This document shows, one piece after another, positions 44,990 through 54,120 of a stretch of DNA of 64,000 nt; position 1 is the stretch's first letter, and each line of letters starts with the position of its first letter. Source of the stretch: Enterococcus lacertideformus (lineage in GTDB: Bacteria > Bacillota > Bacilli > Lactobacillales > Enterococcaceae); NCBI GenBank assembly GCA_015680865.1, contig JADAKE010000015.1, positions 24,645-88,644 of the forward strand. The letters run 5' to 3'. A program made the position numbers and the translations under genes. The notes under the pieces were generated by a model, which searched no databases, was not told where the DNA came from, and saw only the letters and a list, made by a program, of their open reading frames with translations.

Positions 44990-47031
44990 GTGAAGCAATC
45001 TAAAATATCGGTACGGAAACTAGTAGAATTTATTTTGAGACGTGGAAGTATCGATAATCGTAAAAAAAGTAACCATACCGCACTAGAATGTGCTAAAATC
45101 CATCGGAAGCTTCAAAAAGAAGCTGGTGAAACATATGAAAAAGAAGTTTTTTAAAAAACTTACAGAAGATTATAAAGAGTGGCTTATTTTTCAAGAAAAC
45201 TGGCGTACGATCAGAAATGCTTCTCTGATGGCTTTGAAATTTCCTTATGATCATTATCGAAAAGGACAAAGAGAATTAGCCGTGGCTGCTTATAAAACGA
45301 TTCGAACGAAACAGAAACTATTTGTTAAAGCACCAACAGGAACAGGAAAAACCGTTTCTACGTTATTTCCTGCGCTAAAAGCAATCGGTGAAGAAGAAGG
45401 AGAAAGAATTTTTTATTTAACTGCTAAAACGATTACTAGGCAAGTAGCTGAAGATGCGTTAGCGGCCTTAAAAGAAGTGGGAGCTGAAACAAAAAGTGTT
45501 ACATTGACAGCCAAAGATAAGATTTGTTTTTTAGACTAAACTACATGTAACCCAGATCAATGTCCTTATGCGAATGGGTATTATAATCGGATTAATGAAT
45601 GTCTGTGGGATTTGTTAAACCACGAAAACCAGATCACAAGAGAAGTGATTGAATCTTATGCAAAGAAACATACCCTCTGTCCATTTGAACTATCTTTGGA
45701 TGTTAGCTTGTGGTGTGATGTGATCATTAGAGACTATAATTATTTGTTTGATCCTACTGTTTATTTACGGCGGTTCTTTGAAGAAGAAAAAAATGAAGAC
45801 TATCTTTTTTTGATTGATGAGGCTCATAACTTAGTAGGTCGTTCTAGAGAAATGTATTCTGCTAAATTATCCGCTCGAAGTGCTAGAAAAGTATATAGAA
45901 TAATCCCTAAAGAGTTTCGAAAATTGAGACGTCGCTTTAACAAGCTTTTAAAAGAATTTGATAAAATTTTAGAAATCTTAAATGAAGAAGGCTGGGACTA
46001 TCATCATCAAAAAGCCCCAGCGGAGACAGTAATTAATGCGGGCTATCAGCTGAGTGAATGGATCCAAGAATGGTTGGCAGAATATCCGGAACACCCAATC
46101 CAAGAAACATTACTGCCGTTTTATTTTGATTTACTTCATTTTTTGAAAATCAGTGAATACTACGATGATCATTATGAGACGACCATTGAGAAAAGCTACC
46201 ATGATTTGATCATCAAAGAATTTTGTATCGATCCTAGCGATTTTTTAGAACATTCTTTATCAAAAGGCAGAAGTAGCTTATTATTTTCTGCTAGTTTTTC
46301 TCCACTATCTTATTATCAAGAAACGCTAGGGGGGAAAGAAAGTTTGTCTTATCGTTTACCAAGCCCTTTTCCAGAAGAAAATCAAAAGGTATTGATCACG
46401 AGTTATTTGGAGACCACTTATCATAAAAGAGAGGCGAATATGCCAAAACTTATTGAGAAGATCCATCACTTTAGTAAGGAGAAAACAGGAAACTACTTTG
46501 TTTTCTTTCCGTCTTATCAGTATTTAGATCAGACAGTAGTAGTCTTTAAAGCACAGTATCCTGATGTAAAAGTATTGATTCAAGACACGGTGATGAATGA
46601 GACTGAAAGAGAAAATTTTTTAAAGCAATTTAAAATTGATCCAGATGAGACGCTTCTAGCCTTTTGTGTATTAGGTGGGGTTTTTTCAGAAGGGATTGAT
46701 CTACGCGGTACCCGATTGATTGGCAGTATGATTGTCGGAGTAGGATTACCACAGATGAACCATGAACAAGAATTGATTAAAGCCTATGTATGAAGAAAAA
46801 GAAAATCTTGGTTTTGCTTACGCCTATCAATTGCCAGGTATGAATAAGGTATTGCAAGCAGCTGGTAGAGTAATTAGAGATGCAGGAGACAAAGGGATCG
46901 TGTTGCTAGCAGATCAACGGTTTAATCGTTTTGCTTATCGTCAGCTGTTTCCTAAACACTGGTATGCAGCAAAAACCGTAACAAATGTCAATGAGTTATC
47001 AAAAGAGATTCAAACATTTTGGGAAAAATGA
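44990..47031 (+). pseudogene. XPD/DinG-type Fe-S DNA helicase, broken
   Basis: Remains of a superfamily 2 helicase with an N-terminal nuclease-like region. The start (GTG 44990 after AGGAGG) reads KISVRKLVEFILRRGSIDNR. After EKEVF a large deletion of perhaps 100 codons removes most of the PD-(D/E)XK-like part and shifts the frame. Walker A (APTGTGKTVS) follows, then a TAA at 45537-45539 in place of a residue before TTCNPDQCPYA, one of the Fe-S cysteine segments. DEAH (FLIDEAHNL) is intact, and a last frameshift near 46786 precedes the motif VI region LQAAGRVIRDAGD. Three or more lesions. Confidence 0.9.
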
Positions 47032-47096
47032 TTTGTTCTGCTAAATAAGAAACATTGGGAGACCTATATCATTTGAATATTTTATATGTATTAAAA

Positions 47097-47153
47097 AACA
47101 TAAAGCCTAAAATGACAAGAAATCAACGTTTCTTCTATTTTGGCTTTATGTTT
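47097..47153. terminator. bidirectional terminator between helicase remnant and yajQ
   Basis: A long stem, ACATAAAGCCTAAAATGACA with its near-complement ending GGCTTTATGT, encloses a short loop, with A and T runs on either side. It serves the convergent plus-strand helicase remnant and minus-strand yajQ. Confidence 0.75.
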
Positions 47154-47205
47154 CTTTGTGTGAGAGAAACCTGTTTCTTCACTTTTTTATTCATTCATCA
47201 GGTGT

Positions 47206-47697
47206 TTAACGATAATTAGTGAATTGCAGTTCGATCGGTAACTCTATCTTTCTTAATAAAGCAATCACAGCCTGTAGATCGTCGCGGTTTTTACCTATTA
47301 CCCGAATTTGGTCTTCTTGAATCTGTGTTTTCACTTTAAGCTTAGAATCTTTAATTGCTGTAGTGATTTTTTTAGCATTTTCTCGATCAATGCCATTGAT
47401 AAGTTCAGCGGTTTGTCGGGCTTTTCCACCTAAAGCATGTTCTGATTCTGAGAAATGGATATTTTTGATCGGTACGTTTCGTTTGTTCAACTTGCTGAAC
47501 AAGACATCTTTAATCTGTTCAATCTTGAAATCATCGTCACTAACAATCGTTAATTTGTTATTGACGAATTTGAGTTCAATGGTTGAATCTTTGAAATCAA
47601 AACGATTGGTCAACTCTTTGTTCGTTTGTTGCATTGCATTTTTTACTTCTTCAATGATCACTTCTGAAACGATGTCAAAGCTTGCATCTTTTGCCAT
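47206..47697 (-). CDS. YajQ family cyclic-di-GMP-binding protein (UPF0234)
   Basis: This 163-residue cytoplasmic protein starts MAKDASFDIVSEV and carries NRFDFKDSTIEL and ALGGKARQTAELINGID, features of the YajQ family. Some members bind cyclic di-GMP and affect transcription; the role in Firmicutes is unclear. AAGGAGAATTTCT precedes the ATG on the minus strand. It is intact and convergent with the helicase remnant. Confidence 0.92.
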   Translation of the reverse strand: MAKDASFDIVSEVIIEEVKNAMQQTNKELTNRFDFKDSTIELKFVNNKLTIVSDDDFKIEQIKDVLFSKLNKRNVPIKNIHFSESEHALGGKARQTAELINGIDRENAKKITTAIKDSKLKVKTQIQEDQIRVIGKNRDDLQAVIALLRKIELPIELQFTNYR

Positions 47698-47855
47698 AGA
47701 AATTCTCCTTATTTCCTTTTCTTTTATTGTATCATAGTAAGAGGATTTGATTGAAGGTTTGCTAAAATTATTCTCATTTACAATTCAAGTATTTTCATTT
47801 AATGAATAACCTGTTATTCTTACAATTGGAATAACATCGAAAGGAAGAGGTGCTT

Positions 47856-48725
47856 GTGAGTAAGATCAAGACAGTGTATCAAAGAAATGAAATATTGAAA
47901 AAGATTATGGTTATCTTAGTTACCGGATTGACCGCAGCCGTTGCGTTGAATTATTTTTTAATTCCAGCAAACGTCTTTTCCGCAGGGATGAATGGGATTG
48001 CTCAGATTATTGCTTCATTACTCTCTGACTGGCTCCATATACAAGTGGACACAGGTGCCTTTATTTTCATTTTAAATATCCCTGTATTTATTCTAGGATT
48101 ACTAAAAGTAGGTAAAAGGGCAACGATATTAAGTTTTGTCAATGTAGTAGCTGTATCAGTGGCCACTACTTTACTACCGACAGGACAAGTGACTGACAAC
48201 ATTTTAATGAATGCTTTAGTTGGCGGGGTGTTATTAGGACTAGGTGTCGGAATTTCTCTTAAAATGGGCTTTACTACTGGCGGAATGGATATCATTTCCT
48301 TGGTTCTTTCGCAAACGACTGGAAAAACCGTAGGCAATTATATGCTGATGCTTAATGGCTTGATTGTCGTAGTAGCAGGTTTTCTTTTTAATTGGGAAAG
48401 TGCTCTCTACACAATTATCTCTATTTATGCCATGACACAAGTCGTGGATGCGATCCATACAAGTCATCAGAAGGTCACTGCTATGATCGTCACGGTTAAA
48501 CCAGAAGAAGTAACCGAGGCAATTGCACAAAAAATGATTCGTGGAATGACATTGCTACCTTCAGTTGGTGGCTATTCAAAAAAAGAAGGAAAAATGATCA
48601 TGATGGTGATTACTCGTTATGAAATGTATGACTTAGATCAAATCGTTCATGAAATCGATGAAGATGCCTTCATCAACATTTTGCCAACACATTCTGTTTT
48701 TGGACGTTTCGCCAATGAAACTTAG
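47856..48725 (+). CDS. YitT family membrane protein
   Basis: This is an integral membrane protein of the YitT family: an N-terminal DUF161 region with about five hydrophobic segments (FLIPANVFSAGMNGIAQI, GFTTGGMDIISLVLS) and a C-terminal cytoplasmic DUF2179 domain (VTAMIVTVKPEEVTEAIA, MMMVITRYEMYDLDQIV). The function is unknown. GTG 47856 is chosen since AGGAAGAGG ends about five bases upstream; an upstream GTG at 47850 overlaps that site. It is 289 residues and intact. Confidence 0.88.
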   Translation: MSKIKTVYQRNEILKKIMVILVTGLTAAVALNYFLIPANVFSAGMNGIAQIIASLLSDWLHIQVDTGAFIFILNIPVFILGLLKVGKRATILSFVNVVAVSVATTLLPTGQVTDNILMNALVGGVLLGLGVGISLKMGFTTGGMDIISLVLSQTTGKTVGNYMLMLNGLIVVVAGFLFNWESALYTIISIYAMTQVVDAIHTSHQKVTAMIVTVKPEEVTEAIAQKMIRGMTLLPSVGGYSKKEGKMIMMVITRYEMYDLDQIVHEIDEDAFINILPTHSVFGRFANET

Positions 48726-48929
48726 CAGAATATTTATCGTTCAACGGGTGTCTTTCCTGAAATAAAGAATCCCTCACAAAAAAATAAAAAACAATAATTG
48801 TTTTAAATAACTACTAATACCAATCACCTCTTTTAATGAGTAAATGAGAATATCTTCGCTTAATTCTCATTTACAAATGTTCGAAAAAAGAGTATGATAA
48901 ACGAAAATCGCATGAAGGAGTGCTGCAAG

Positions 48930-49265
48930 ATGAGCGAAGCAAACCAAAAATGGTCTGCAGAAGAAATTAAAGAACGAATCTTGGCCGCCTTAGAGATGGT
49001 CATTGATCCTGAGTTAGGTATTGATATCGTCAATCTTGGTTTGATCTATGAAGTAGAATTCGACCCAGAAAGTGGAGAAACAGTCATTAAAATGACATTG
49101 ACAACAATGGGCTGTCCTTTGGCAGATATTTTAACTGATTACATCCATGATGCCCTAAAGGAAGTACCAGAAGTTACAAAAGCAGAAGTAAAATTGGTTT
49201 GGTATCCCGCATGGACGACCGATAAAATGAGCCGTTATGCACGGATTGCGTTGGGGATAAGATAG
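48930..49265 (+). CDS. SufT/MIP18-type metal-sulfur cluster assembly factor (DUF59)
   Basis: This small Fe-S maturation protein of the DUF59 family is 111 residues, with DPELGIDIVNLGLIYEV and the conserved cysteine in TTMGCPLADIL. It probably helps deliver iron-sulfur clusters to target proteins. ATG 48930 is chosen because AAGGAG lies nine bases upstream; a longer frame from 48894 would add 12 residues reading through the promoter region. It is the last conserved housekeeping gene before the accessory region. Confidence 0.9.
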   Translation: MSEANQKWSAEEIKERILAALEMVIDPELGIDIVNLGLIYEVEFDPESGETVIKMTLTTMGCPLADILTDYIHDALKEVPEVTKAEVKLVWYPAWTTDKMSRYARIALGIR

Positions 49266-49447
49266 GGAATAGTGTTGATTTAACCGCGTTTCTCACTCAT
49301 TTAGTATGTAGTCTGAGCCGATTTTTCGGACTTCGGATACCAGATAAAATGAGGGTATTTTCGACACGGATACCATACCTGATGAGGAAACAACTTCTGA
49401 ACTCTTTTATTAACTTTTAGACAAAGTTGATAAGGGAGTTTTTTATT
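49266..49447. other. decayed stretch before recombinase remnant
   Basis: It contains two related pieces, CGGATACCAGATAAAATGAG near 49336 and CGGATACCATACCTGATGAG near 49367. One frame reads NEGIFDTDTIPDEETTSEL, which looks like former coding sequence. No family is recognised. Confidence 0.35.
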
Positions 49448-49719
49448 GTGCAAAATTTCAGGTTAGAGGAACTATTAGAAGAAATGTTATTCAATGAACA
49501 AGCCAGAGGAATCTCACAAAAAACGATAAAGAAGCATCAGAAATTTTTGAATCTGTTCTTTGAATTTTTGAAAAAAGAGCAGATATACTTTCTTTAAATT
49601 CGATAAAAAATGTAAATAAAAAATATCTTGTTGTAAATAGAAATATTAAGTGTTTCAAGCTTACATAGAACAGTCTAATCAATTAGAAGATAGTGGAAAC
49701 CCAAAAATTGTTGATTAGC
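49448..49719 (+). pseudogene. N-terminal remnant of a tyrosine recombinase/integrase
   Basis: GTG 49448 after AGGGAG starts a short frame reading LEELLEEMLFNEQARGISQK then TIKKHQKFLNLFFEFLKKE, the pattern of the SAM-like core-binding domain of phage-type integrases. It stops at about 49599. Related sequence continues in other frames (LSLNSIKNVNKKYLVV, then FQAYIEQSNQLEDSGNPKIVD) to about 49719. No catalytic domain follows directly. It marks the left edge of the accessory segment. Confidence 0.6.
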
Positions 49720-49940
49720 ATTAACTATCAATGAATCAAAGAGGTAGCTACCATCTCACAGTGTGACTCATAAGATGCAATTTCTTTTAGGCAGTCATAA
49801 ACGCTCAAGAATTATTGTTTTTTAGTAATATGGCTTTGTCCACTTTATAATGTAATGAATAAGCTATAATTTTTTTGAATGATTAAAAATATTTCAGTAT
49901 ATCTATGGTATCTTTGTTTAAGAGAGAGGAGGAAGAGAAG

Positions 49941-50424
49941 ATGAAAAAGAAAAAATCATGGGTAATACTAATCAGTATTTTAGTGATTTCAGGATTAGGA
50001 GGAAAGGTTTATATGGATAAAAAAGAAGTAGCTAAATTACATAATATACAAACGGACTTAGCCAATTACTTATATAATAATTACAGACTTTATACCGTGG
50101 ATAGAGTGAAGGATGAGCAATTAAACACAGAGTATGATAAAGGGAAAGGAAGTTTAACGACTGAGGAGTTTTTAACAAAATCAGATGAATTAAAAGAGTA
50201 TATTGATATCAATAAAATTGAATTTACAGGGTTTTCTGTAGGTCCGATGGACTCGTTAGAAGTGAGATTAATTATTAATGATATCGGCAGAAACCGGAAA
50301 GCTTATATTTGATTTCAATACTGGAAAAGGGCAAAATAATTATTTTTTAGATGAATCAGAAGAAAGTAGAACAAATAAAATGCCTGAAAAAAATATTATT
50401 TATGATAATAAAGGGGTAAAATAA
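49941..50424 (+). pseudogene. membrane-anchored extracytoplasmic protein, frameshifted; candidate immunity protein
   Basis: ATG 49941 follows AGGAGGAAGAG. Residues 1-5 are lysines and methionine, 6-24 form one transmembrane segment without a lipobox cysteine, and the remainder is polar and would face outside. The frame stops at 50312 after IINDIGRNRKAYI, but a plausible continuation (ISAETGKLIFDFNTGKGQNN) runs in another frame to TAA 50422-50424, one base before the lipase-protein ATG. An indel near 50280 is the likely cause. Position directly upstream of a toxin-like gene and outward orientation suggest an immunity role; this is inference. Confidence 0.6.
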
Positions 50425-50425
50425 T

Positions 50426-51832
50426 ATGGCAAAAAAGAAAGAGCTGAATGATTTCAATATTCTTTCCAAAGAATCTTATGATATGGAATCTGGAAAAATT
50501 CAAGTAGGTAATACGGTTGGCAAAGATAAATATTTAGTTTTGGATGCCATCAACACAAATAAAGATACTTTGAAAAATGAAAAGATTCCGAAAAACAATA
50601 GTATGCAAGCAATGACTGTGGCAGAAATCAAAGATGAGTTTAAATCATATAAGGCTAGTAAGTTAAAAGAAATTGAAGGCTATCCGGAATCTGTGATCAA
50701 AAAAGACCTCATCATTTTATATGCAGGTACGAATAGCTGGCAAGATTTTAAAACGGATGTAAGAGAAATTGGTTTAAATGATAAACATCAAAATGGAGCT
50801 TTTCAATCCGCTTTGGCATATGCAAAAGAAATTGAAAAAAAGTATTCGATGAAAGAAGGTTATAAAATTTCGACTGCAGGGCATTCGCTAGGCGGTGCCC
50901 AAGCCATCTATGTAGCTGTTTTGATGGGATACAATGCCTTTACATATGGTGCTGCTGGAGCAGGGCTGACAGATGAACAAATAAGAGAATATCATGGACA
51001 AATTGTAAATTTTTATACCAAATCAGATATTGTAACGAGTGGTTTAGTTACAGGGGGAAAAGATCGAATTCCCTTCTATAGCTTTGGGATAGAAAATGGA
51101 AATAATCTTAAGGAATGGATAGATGAAAACTATGGTCATGGATTAAATTTGTTTCAAATAGATGCTTTTGGAAATTATATTGATAAATATGGTGATATTG
51201 CTATTTTTTCTGATGGACATGGAGGTATCGCTTTAGAACAGACATTACTAGCACAACAAATTTTAGAAAATAAAAACAAAATTCGGGGGCTGGAAACCTA
51301 TGATGGGGCTAGTCCGTATTCACTAACAGAAATCAAGCGTTTAAAAAAGGAAAACAAGTGGCTTCAGGAACAAATCAAACAGTTTAAGATTTTAAATGAA
51401 TTGCGTGTGGTTTTTCTAAAAAATGGTAGCGGGATGTCTTCATCTGAACGTATCTATTTGGAAGATAGGCAAGCCTTAGTAGTAGTAAAACTAGCTTCTG
51501 CAAAATTTGACCTAGCGATGGAAGAAAGTATAGCGATTTATAAAAAAGCTATTTCAGAATTAATTGATGATTGGGAAGCAGGAAAAAGACTCATCCAACA
51601 GCAGACTCCTGACTTGTCGTATGCCGAGATGATGGAAGCAATGGAACGGGTTCGGTACACAAAGAAAACGATGGTGGATAGTGATGCTCAGCATTTTCAA
51701 GATAAAATCAGTAAAGCAAATCGAATAAAAGGTGAATTTGCCCAATTAACAAGAGAAATAACGAATAAAATTCATGAACTAGTTCAGCGAGACCAAGAAT
51801 TAGCCGACCAAATCAAAGGAGCATTGACATGA
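50426..51832 (+). CDS. N-terminal lipase-domain protein with C-terminal helical domain; candidate type VII secretion effector
   Basis: A 468-residue protein. Residues about 90-270 form an alpha/beta-hydrolase (lipase class 3 or DUF2974-like) domain: IILYAGTNSW, then AGHSLGGAQA with nucleophile Ser154; Asp201 (KSDIVTSG) and His238 or His265 are candidate triad members. Residues about 290-468 are charged helices with coiled-coil character and no signal peptide. A catalytic domain first and a helical targeting domain last is the reverse of LXG toxins and matches the TslA phospholipase effector of Staphylococcus aureus. ATG follows AAGGGG; the stop overlaps the next gene (ATGA). It is intact. Confidence 0.75.
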   Translation: MAKKKELNDFNILSKESYDMESGKIQVGNTVGKDKYLVLDAINTNKDTLKNEKIPKNNSMQAMTVAEIKDEFKSYKASKLKEIEGYPESVIKKDLIILYAGTNSWQDFKTDVREIGLNDKHQNGAFQSALAYAKEIEKKYSMKEGYKISTAGHSLGGAQAIYVAVLMGYNAFTYGAAGAGLTDEQIREYHGQIVNFYTKSDIVTSGLVTGGKDRIPFYSFGIENGNNLKEWIDENYGHGLNLFQIDAFGNYIDKYGDIAIFSDGHGGIALEQTLLAQQILENKNKIRGLETYDGASPYSLTEIKRLKKENKWLQEQIKQFKILNELRVVFLKNGSGMSSSERIYLEDRQALVVVKLASAKFDLAMEESIAIYKKAISELIDDWEAGKRLIQQQTPDLSYAEMMEAMERVRYTKKTMVDSDAQHFQDKISKANRIKGEFAQLTREITNKIHELVQRDQELADQIKGALT

Positions 51833-52134
51833 CTAAAGAAGCATTGGAAGATTGTCGCCAAAAATTAAGAGAGATCAATGAACAAGAAGAAAAACTTTCT
51901 TCATTTCAACGCAAAGCCCATCGCTTGGCGGAAGAAACTTTTTATGAAATTCAGTCAATAGTAAAGAAAAATGCAGAAACCAACGAACCATTACAGCTAG
52001 CTCGTCAAGAATTAGGAAAGTTGGAAGCTGGTTTTTTAGAAGAAATTACTTATGAAAAACGTAAACTCACTAGACAACGACAAGACTATGAAAACTTGTA
52101 TAGAAAATTGAAACTGCAGCTAGACGATGAATAA
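51829..52134 (+). CDS. small helical protein, candidate effector partner (DUF3958-like)
   Basis: The 101-residue product is almost entirely charged alpha helix, predicted as a helical hairpin (LEDCRQKLREINEQEEKLSS; LEEITYEKRKLTRQRQDYEN). It has no signal or membrane segment. It starts four bases inside the lipase gene, so the two are translationally coupled. In type VII loci, small helical proteins of the DUF3130 and DUF3958 kinds bind the helical domain of the effector and carry it to the secretion machine. Composition and position fit the DUF3958-like member; the family call is from memory. Confidence 0.6.
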   Translation: MTKEALEDCRQKLREINEQEEKLSSFQRKAHRLAEETFYEIQSIVKKNAETNEPLQLARQELGKLEAGFLEEITYEKRKLTRQRQDYENLYRKLKLQLDDE

Positions 52135-52155
52135 AGTAAGGAATGAAGTGATAAA

Positions 52156-52416
52156 GTGGAGATAATAGAGAAACTCTGGAAAGAATATCAGAAAAATACG
52201 CAAAAAGTGAAAGTAATATCAATCGGTCTTTCCCTTTTACAAAAACAAAGTAAGAAAGTGCGGATAGCTAAGAAAAAAGGACAGGAAGCTACGAAACAAG
52301 CGTCAGCTTCAACGAATGAAGCTTCCAAGAATCTGCAACAAACTGTCCAAGGGCAATTTGGGAAGAAAGTGAACGAAGCTTTTAAGAGGCAAAAAAATAC
52401 ATTAAAAAATTTATAG
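52156..52416 (+). CDS. second small helical protein, candidate effector partner
   Basis: GTG 52156 starts an 86-residue lysine-rich helical protein (MEIIEKLWKEYQKNTQKVKV, then QEATKQASASTNEASKNLQQ). It has no signal or membrane segment. The ribosome site AAGGAA is rather far upstream (about 12 bases). It follows the first helical partner by 21 bases and completes a lipase-partner-partner trio. The length and Ala/Ser/Gln-rich middle resemble WXG100-like partners, although a clear WXG motif is absent. Confidence 0.5.
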   Translation: MEIIEKLWKEYQKNTQKVKVISIGLSLLQKQSKKVRIAKKKGQEATKQASASTNEASKNLQQTVQGQFGKKVNEAFKRQKNTLKNL

Positions 52417-52476
52417 TAAGCGCTTCATATAGATATACCCTGAAACAGCCATCAATAAAACATAAGAGAAGGTAAA

Positions 52477-53023
52477 ATGACACGAAAAATTATTAATGTA
52501 AAATCCTTAAAATAACAAAATGATGGTAGGCTTTTATCAGAATCAAAAAAGAGTAAAGCCTGAAAAGAGAGATTATTTGATTTTATAATTGAAAGTTATA
52601 CAGGATGGAGAGGTTCTGATATTTTTAATTTAAAAGTAGCTAATGTTCACAATAAGACAACAACTATCATTATTGAGAAAAAGAACAACAAGCAAAGCGA
52701 ATTGAATCTATCAAAGTTGACTAGTCTAGTTATTAGTTACATCAATACATATTGCGCGATAATGAAAATTGCTGATCATTGTTGAATTAGAAAAAATTAT
52801 TCGAGTAAGCTCGTATAATTTTAGGCAAGATCGTGCGCAAAAATTTGTTAGAAATGGGTCAGATATTTATACAAAAGTACTGGGTCATGTGTCTATAAAA
52901 ATAAAAGAAGTTTATGTAAGAAAGCTAAATATCAAAGAGAAAGTTAGTCATGTGGTTGCTTCTTCACTATTACAGACGATAAAGAGAATGATAATAAATG
53001 AATTATTATGCAGACACCTATAA
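52477..53023 (+). pseudogene. short tyrosine recombinase, broken
   Basis: ATG 52477 begins MTRKIINVKSLK and meets TAA at once. The same frame continues, with one more stop, into FIIESYTGWRGSDIFNLKVANV then TIIIEKKNNKQSELNLSKL, the catalytic box I region of integrases (normally TGLRISDILxLKxxDV). After another shift the sequence RNGSDIYTKVLGHVSIKIKEVYV corresponds to box II (LGH...Y). The arginine of box I appears as WRGSD. At least three lesions make it inactive. It lies immediately downstream of the lipase cassette. Confidence 0.65.
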
Positions 53024-53035
53024 AGGAGTTATTTC

Positions 53036-53896
53036 ATGAAAGAACTAATAAGCTTAGAAGATTTTCTATCAATGGATATAGAAGAAGCGGTAAAGTATGA
53101 TTTTAAAAAAGAGATTTTTAAATTAAGAGGTCTTGATTATGACCAATATCAGGAAATTGAAAGAATGCTGATTTACAAAGGGAATATTTTTATGAAAGAA
53201 AGTGATTGTGATAGAATTACGTTGACTTTAGACATTTATAACGCTTTATGGGGTGATGAGATAGGCAACTACTTTAGTGGTGGCGTTCCAGAAAAATTTA
53301 TACCTTCTAATGGAGAGACGATGAATTCTTTTACAAGGATTAATAAAATTTATACAGATATGATAATGAAAGACAAAAAATATCACTTTGAATGCGATGA
53401 GCTCAATGAATTTGCAATATTAACTCATACTCTAGGTAATTTTATTCCTGTTTACAGTGATTATGAAAAGAATTCTTCTCCATTCAATGCTTATAGAAAC
53501 TTTAATACTCACGACTATTGGGATTTAACCATTATGGACATTAAGGACTATATCGTGAATGAAAAAGAAAATAGCCGATATATTAAAAATTCAACTAATT
53601 GGTTTGATAATTATCGAAATAGCGATTTTGATAAAGGATTTAATACTTTTTGTGATAAGCACTTCCTAGATGATTGGAAATTAGAAGAAGAGCAAACGAA
53701 TGAAGAGTGGAATAAGAAAAATCTATTTTGGAAAAATCATGATTTAAATAGGCAAACAATATCGCACTTTGGAAATAAGGATGGTGAAGAATTATTTAAG
53801 GTGATGCTTAGGAAAATAAATCATTCTATCGTTTCTAGAGGTAGACTTATGTTTAAAAAATTAAAAAGAGTCAGTGAAGCAAATTATACAGATTAA
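53036..53896 (+). CDS. uncharacterised 286-residue protein (DUF6994-like)
   Basis: This soluble protein has no signal or membrane segment. Distinctive pieces are NGETMNSFTRINKIY, ILTHTLGNFIPVY, then FNAYRNFNTHDYWDLTIMDI. These resemble a family of Firmicute hypothetical proteins I recall as DUF6994, with no known function. AAAGGAG precedes the ATG by about 10 bases. It is intact and more A/T-rich than the housekeeping genes, which suits acquired DNA. It lies between two recombinase remnants. Confidence 0.7.
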   Translation: MKELISLEDFLSMDIEEAVKYDFKKEIFKLRGLDYDQYQEIERMLIYKGNIFMKESDCDRITLTLDIYNALWGDEIGNYFSGGVPEKFIPSNGETMNSFTRINKIYTDMIMKDKKYHFECDELNEFAILTHTLGNFIPVYSDYEKNSSPFNAYRNFNTHDYWDLTIMDIKDYIVNEKENSRYIKNSTNWFDNYRNSDFDKGFNTFCDKHFLDDWKLEEEQTNEEWNKKNLFWKNHDLNRQTISHFGNKDGEELFKVMLRKINHSIVSRGRLMFKKLKRVSEANYTD

Positions 53897-53940
53897 GCCA
53901 ACCTACTATAAAATACTACTTTATATGAACCAAAGAAGGT

Positions 53941-53997
53941 GTGGGACAAGCAGTCATGAGGGGGATGAATCTCATGGTTGTTTGTCTCAGTTTCTTT
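53941..53997 (+). terminator. possible terminator after the 286-residue gene
   Basis: An imperfect hairpin joins GGGACAA...GTCATGAG with CTCATGG...TTGTCTC, followed by a mixed T-rich tail. Confidence 0.5.
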
Positions 53998-54096
53998 TGA
54001 ATATTAATTTATCAACATTTCAAAAGTCCAAAATATAAAAAGAAATACTTTTCTACTCAAAAGTTAACAAAGTATTTCTTATAAGTATAGGAGAAA

Positions 54097-54120
54097 ATGA
54101 CACAAAAAGTATTAATGTAG
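54097..54120 (+). pseudogene. 5' scrap of a second recombinase gene
   Basis: TATAGGAG precedes an ATG whose first 24 bases (MTQKVLM then stop) closely match the start of the broken recombinase at 52477 (ATGACACGAAAAATTATTAA). Nothing downstream is recognisable. It may be a second, truncated copy. Confidence 0.4.

Noticed and set aside
49378..49392. Hammerhead-ribozyme-like CTGATGAGGAAAC
   Set aside because: The core has no stem II between CTGATGA and GAAA and no flanking stems; a chance match.
52769..53023. Separate 84-codon gene
   Set aside because: Its content (NGSDIYTKVLGHVSIKIKEVYV) is the box II end of the broken recombinase, so it is a fragment.
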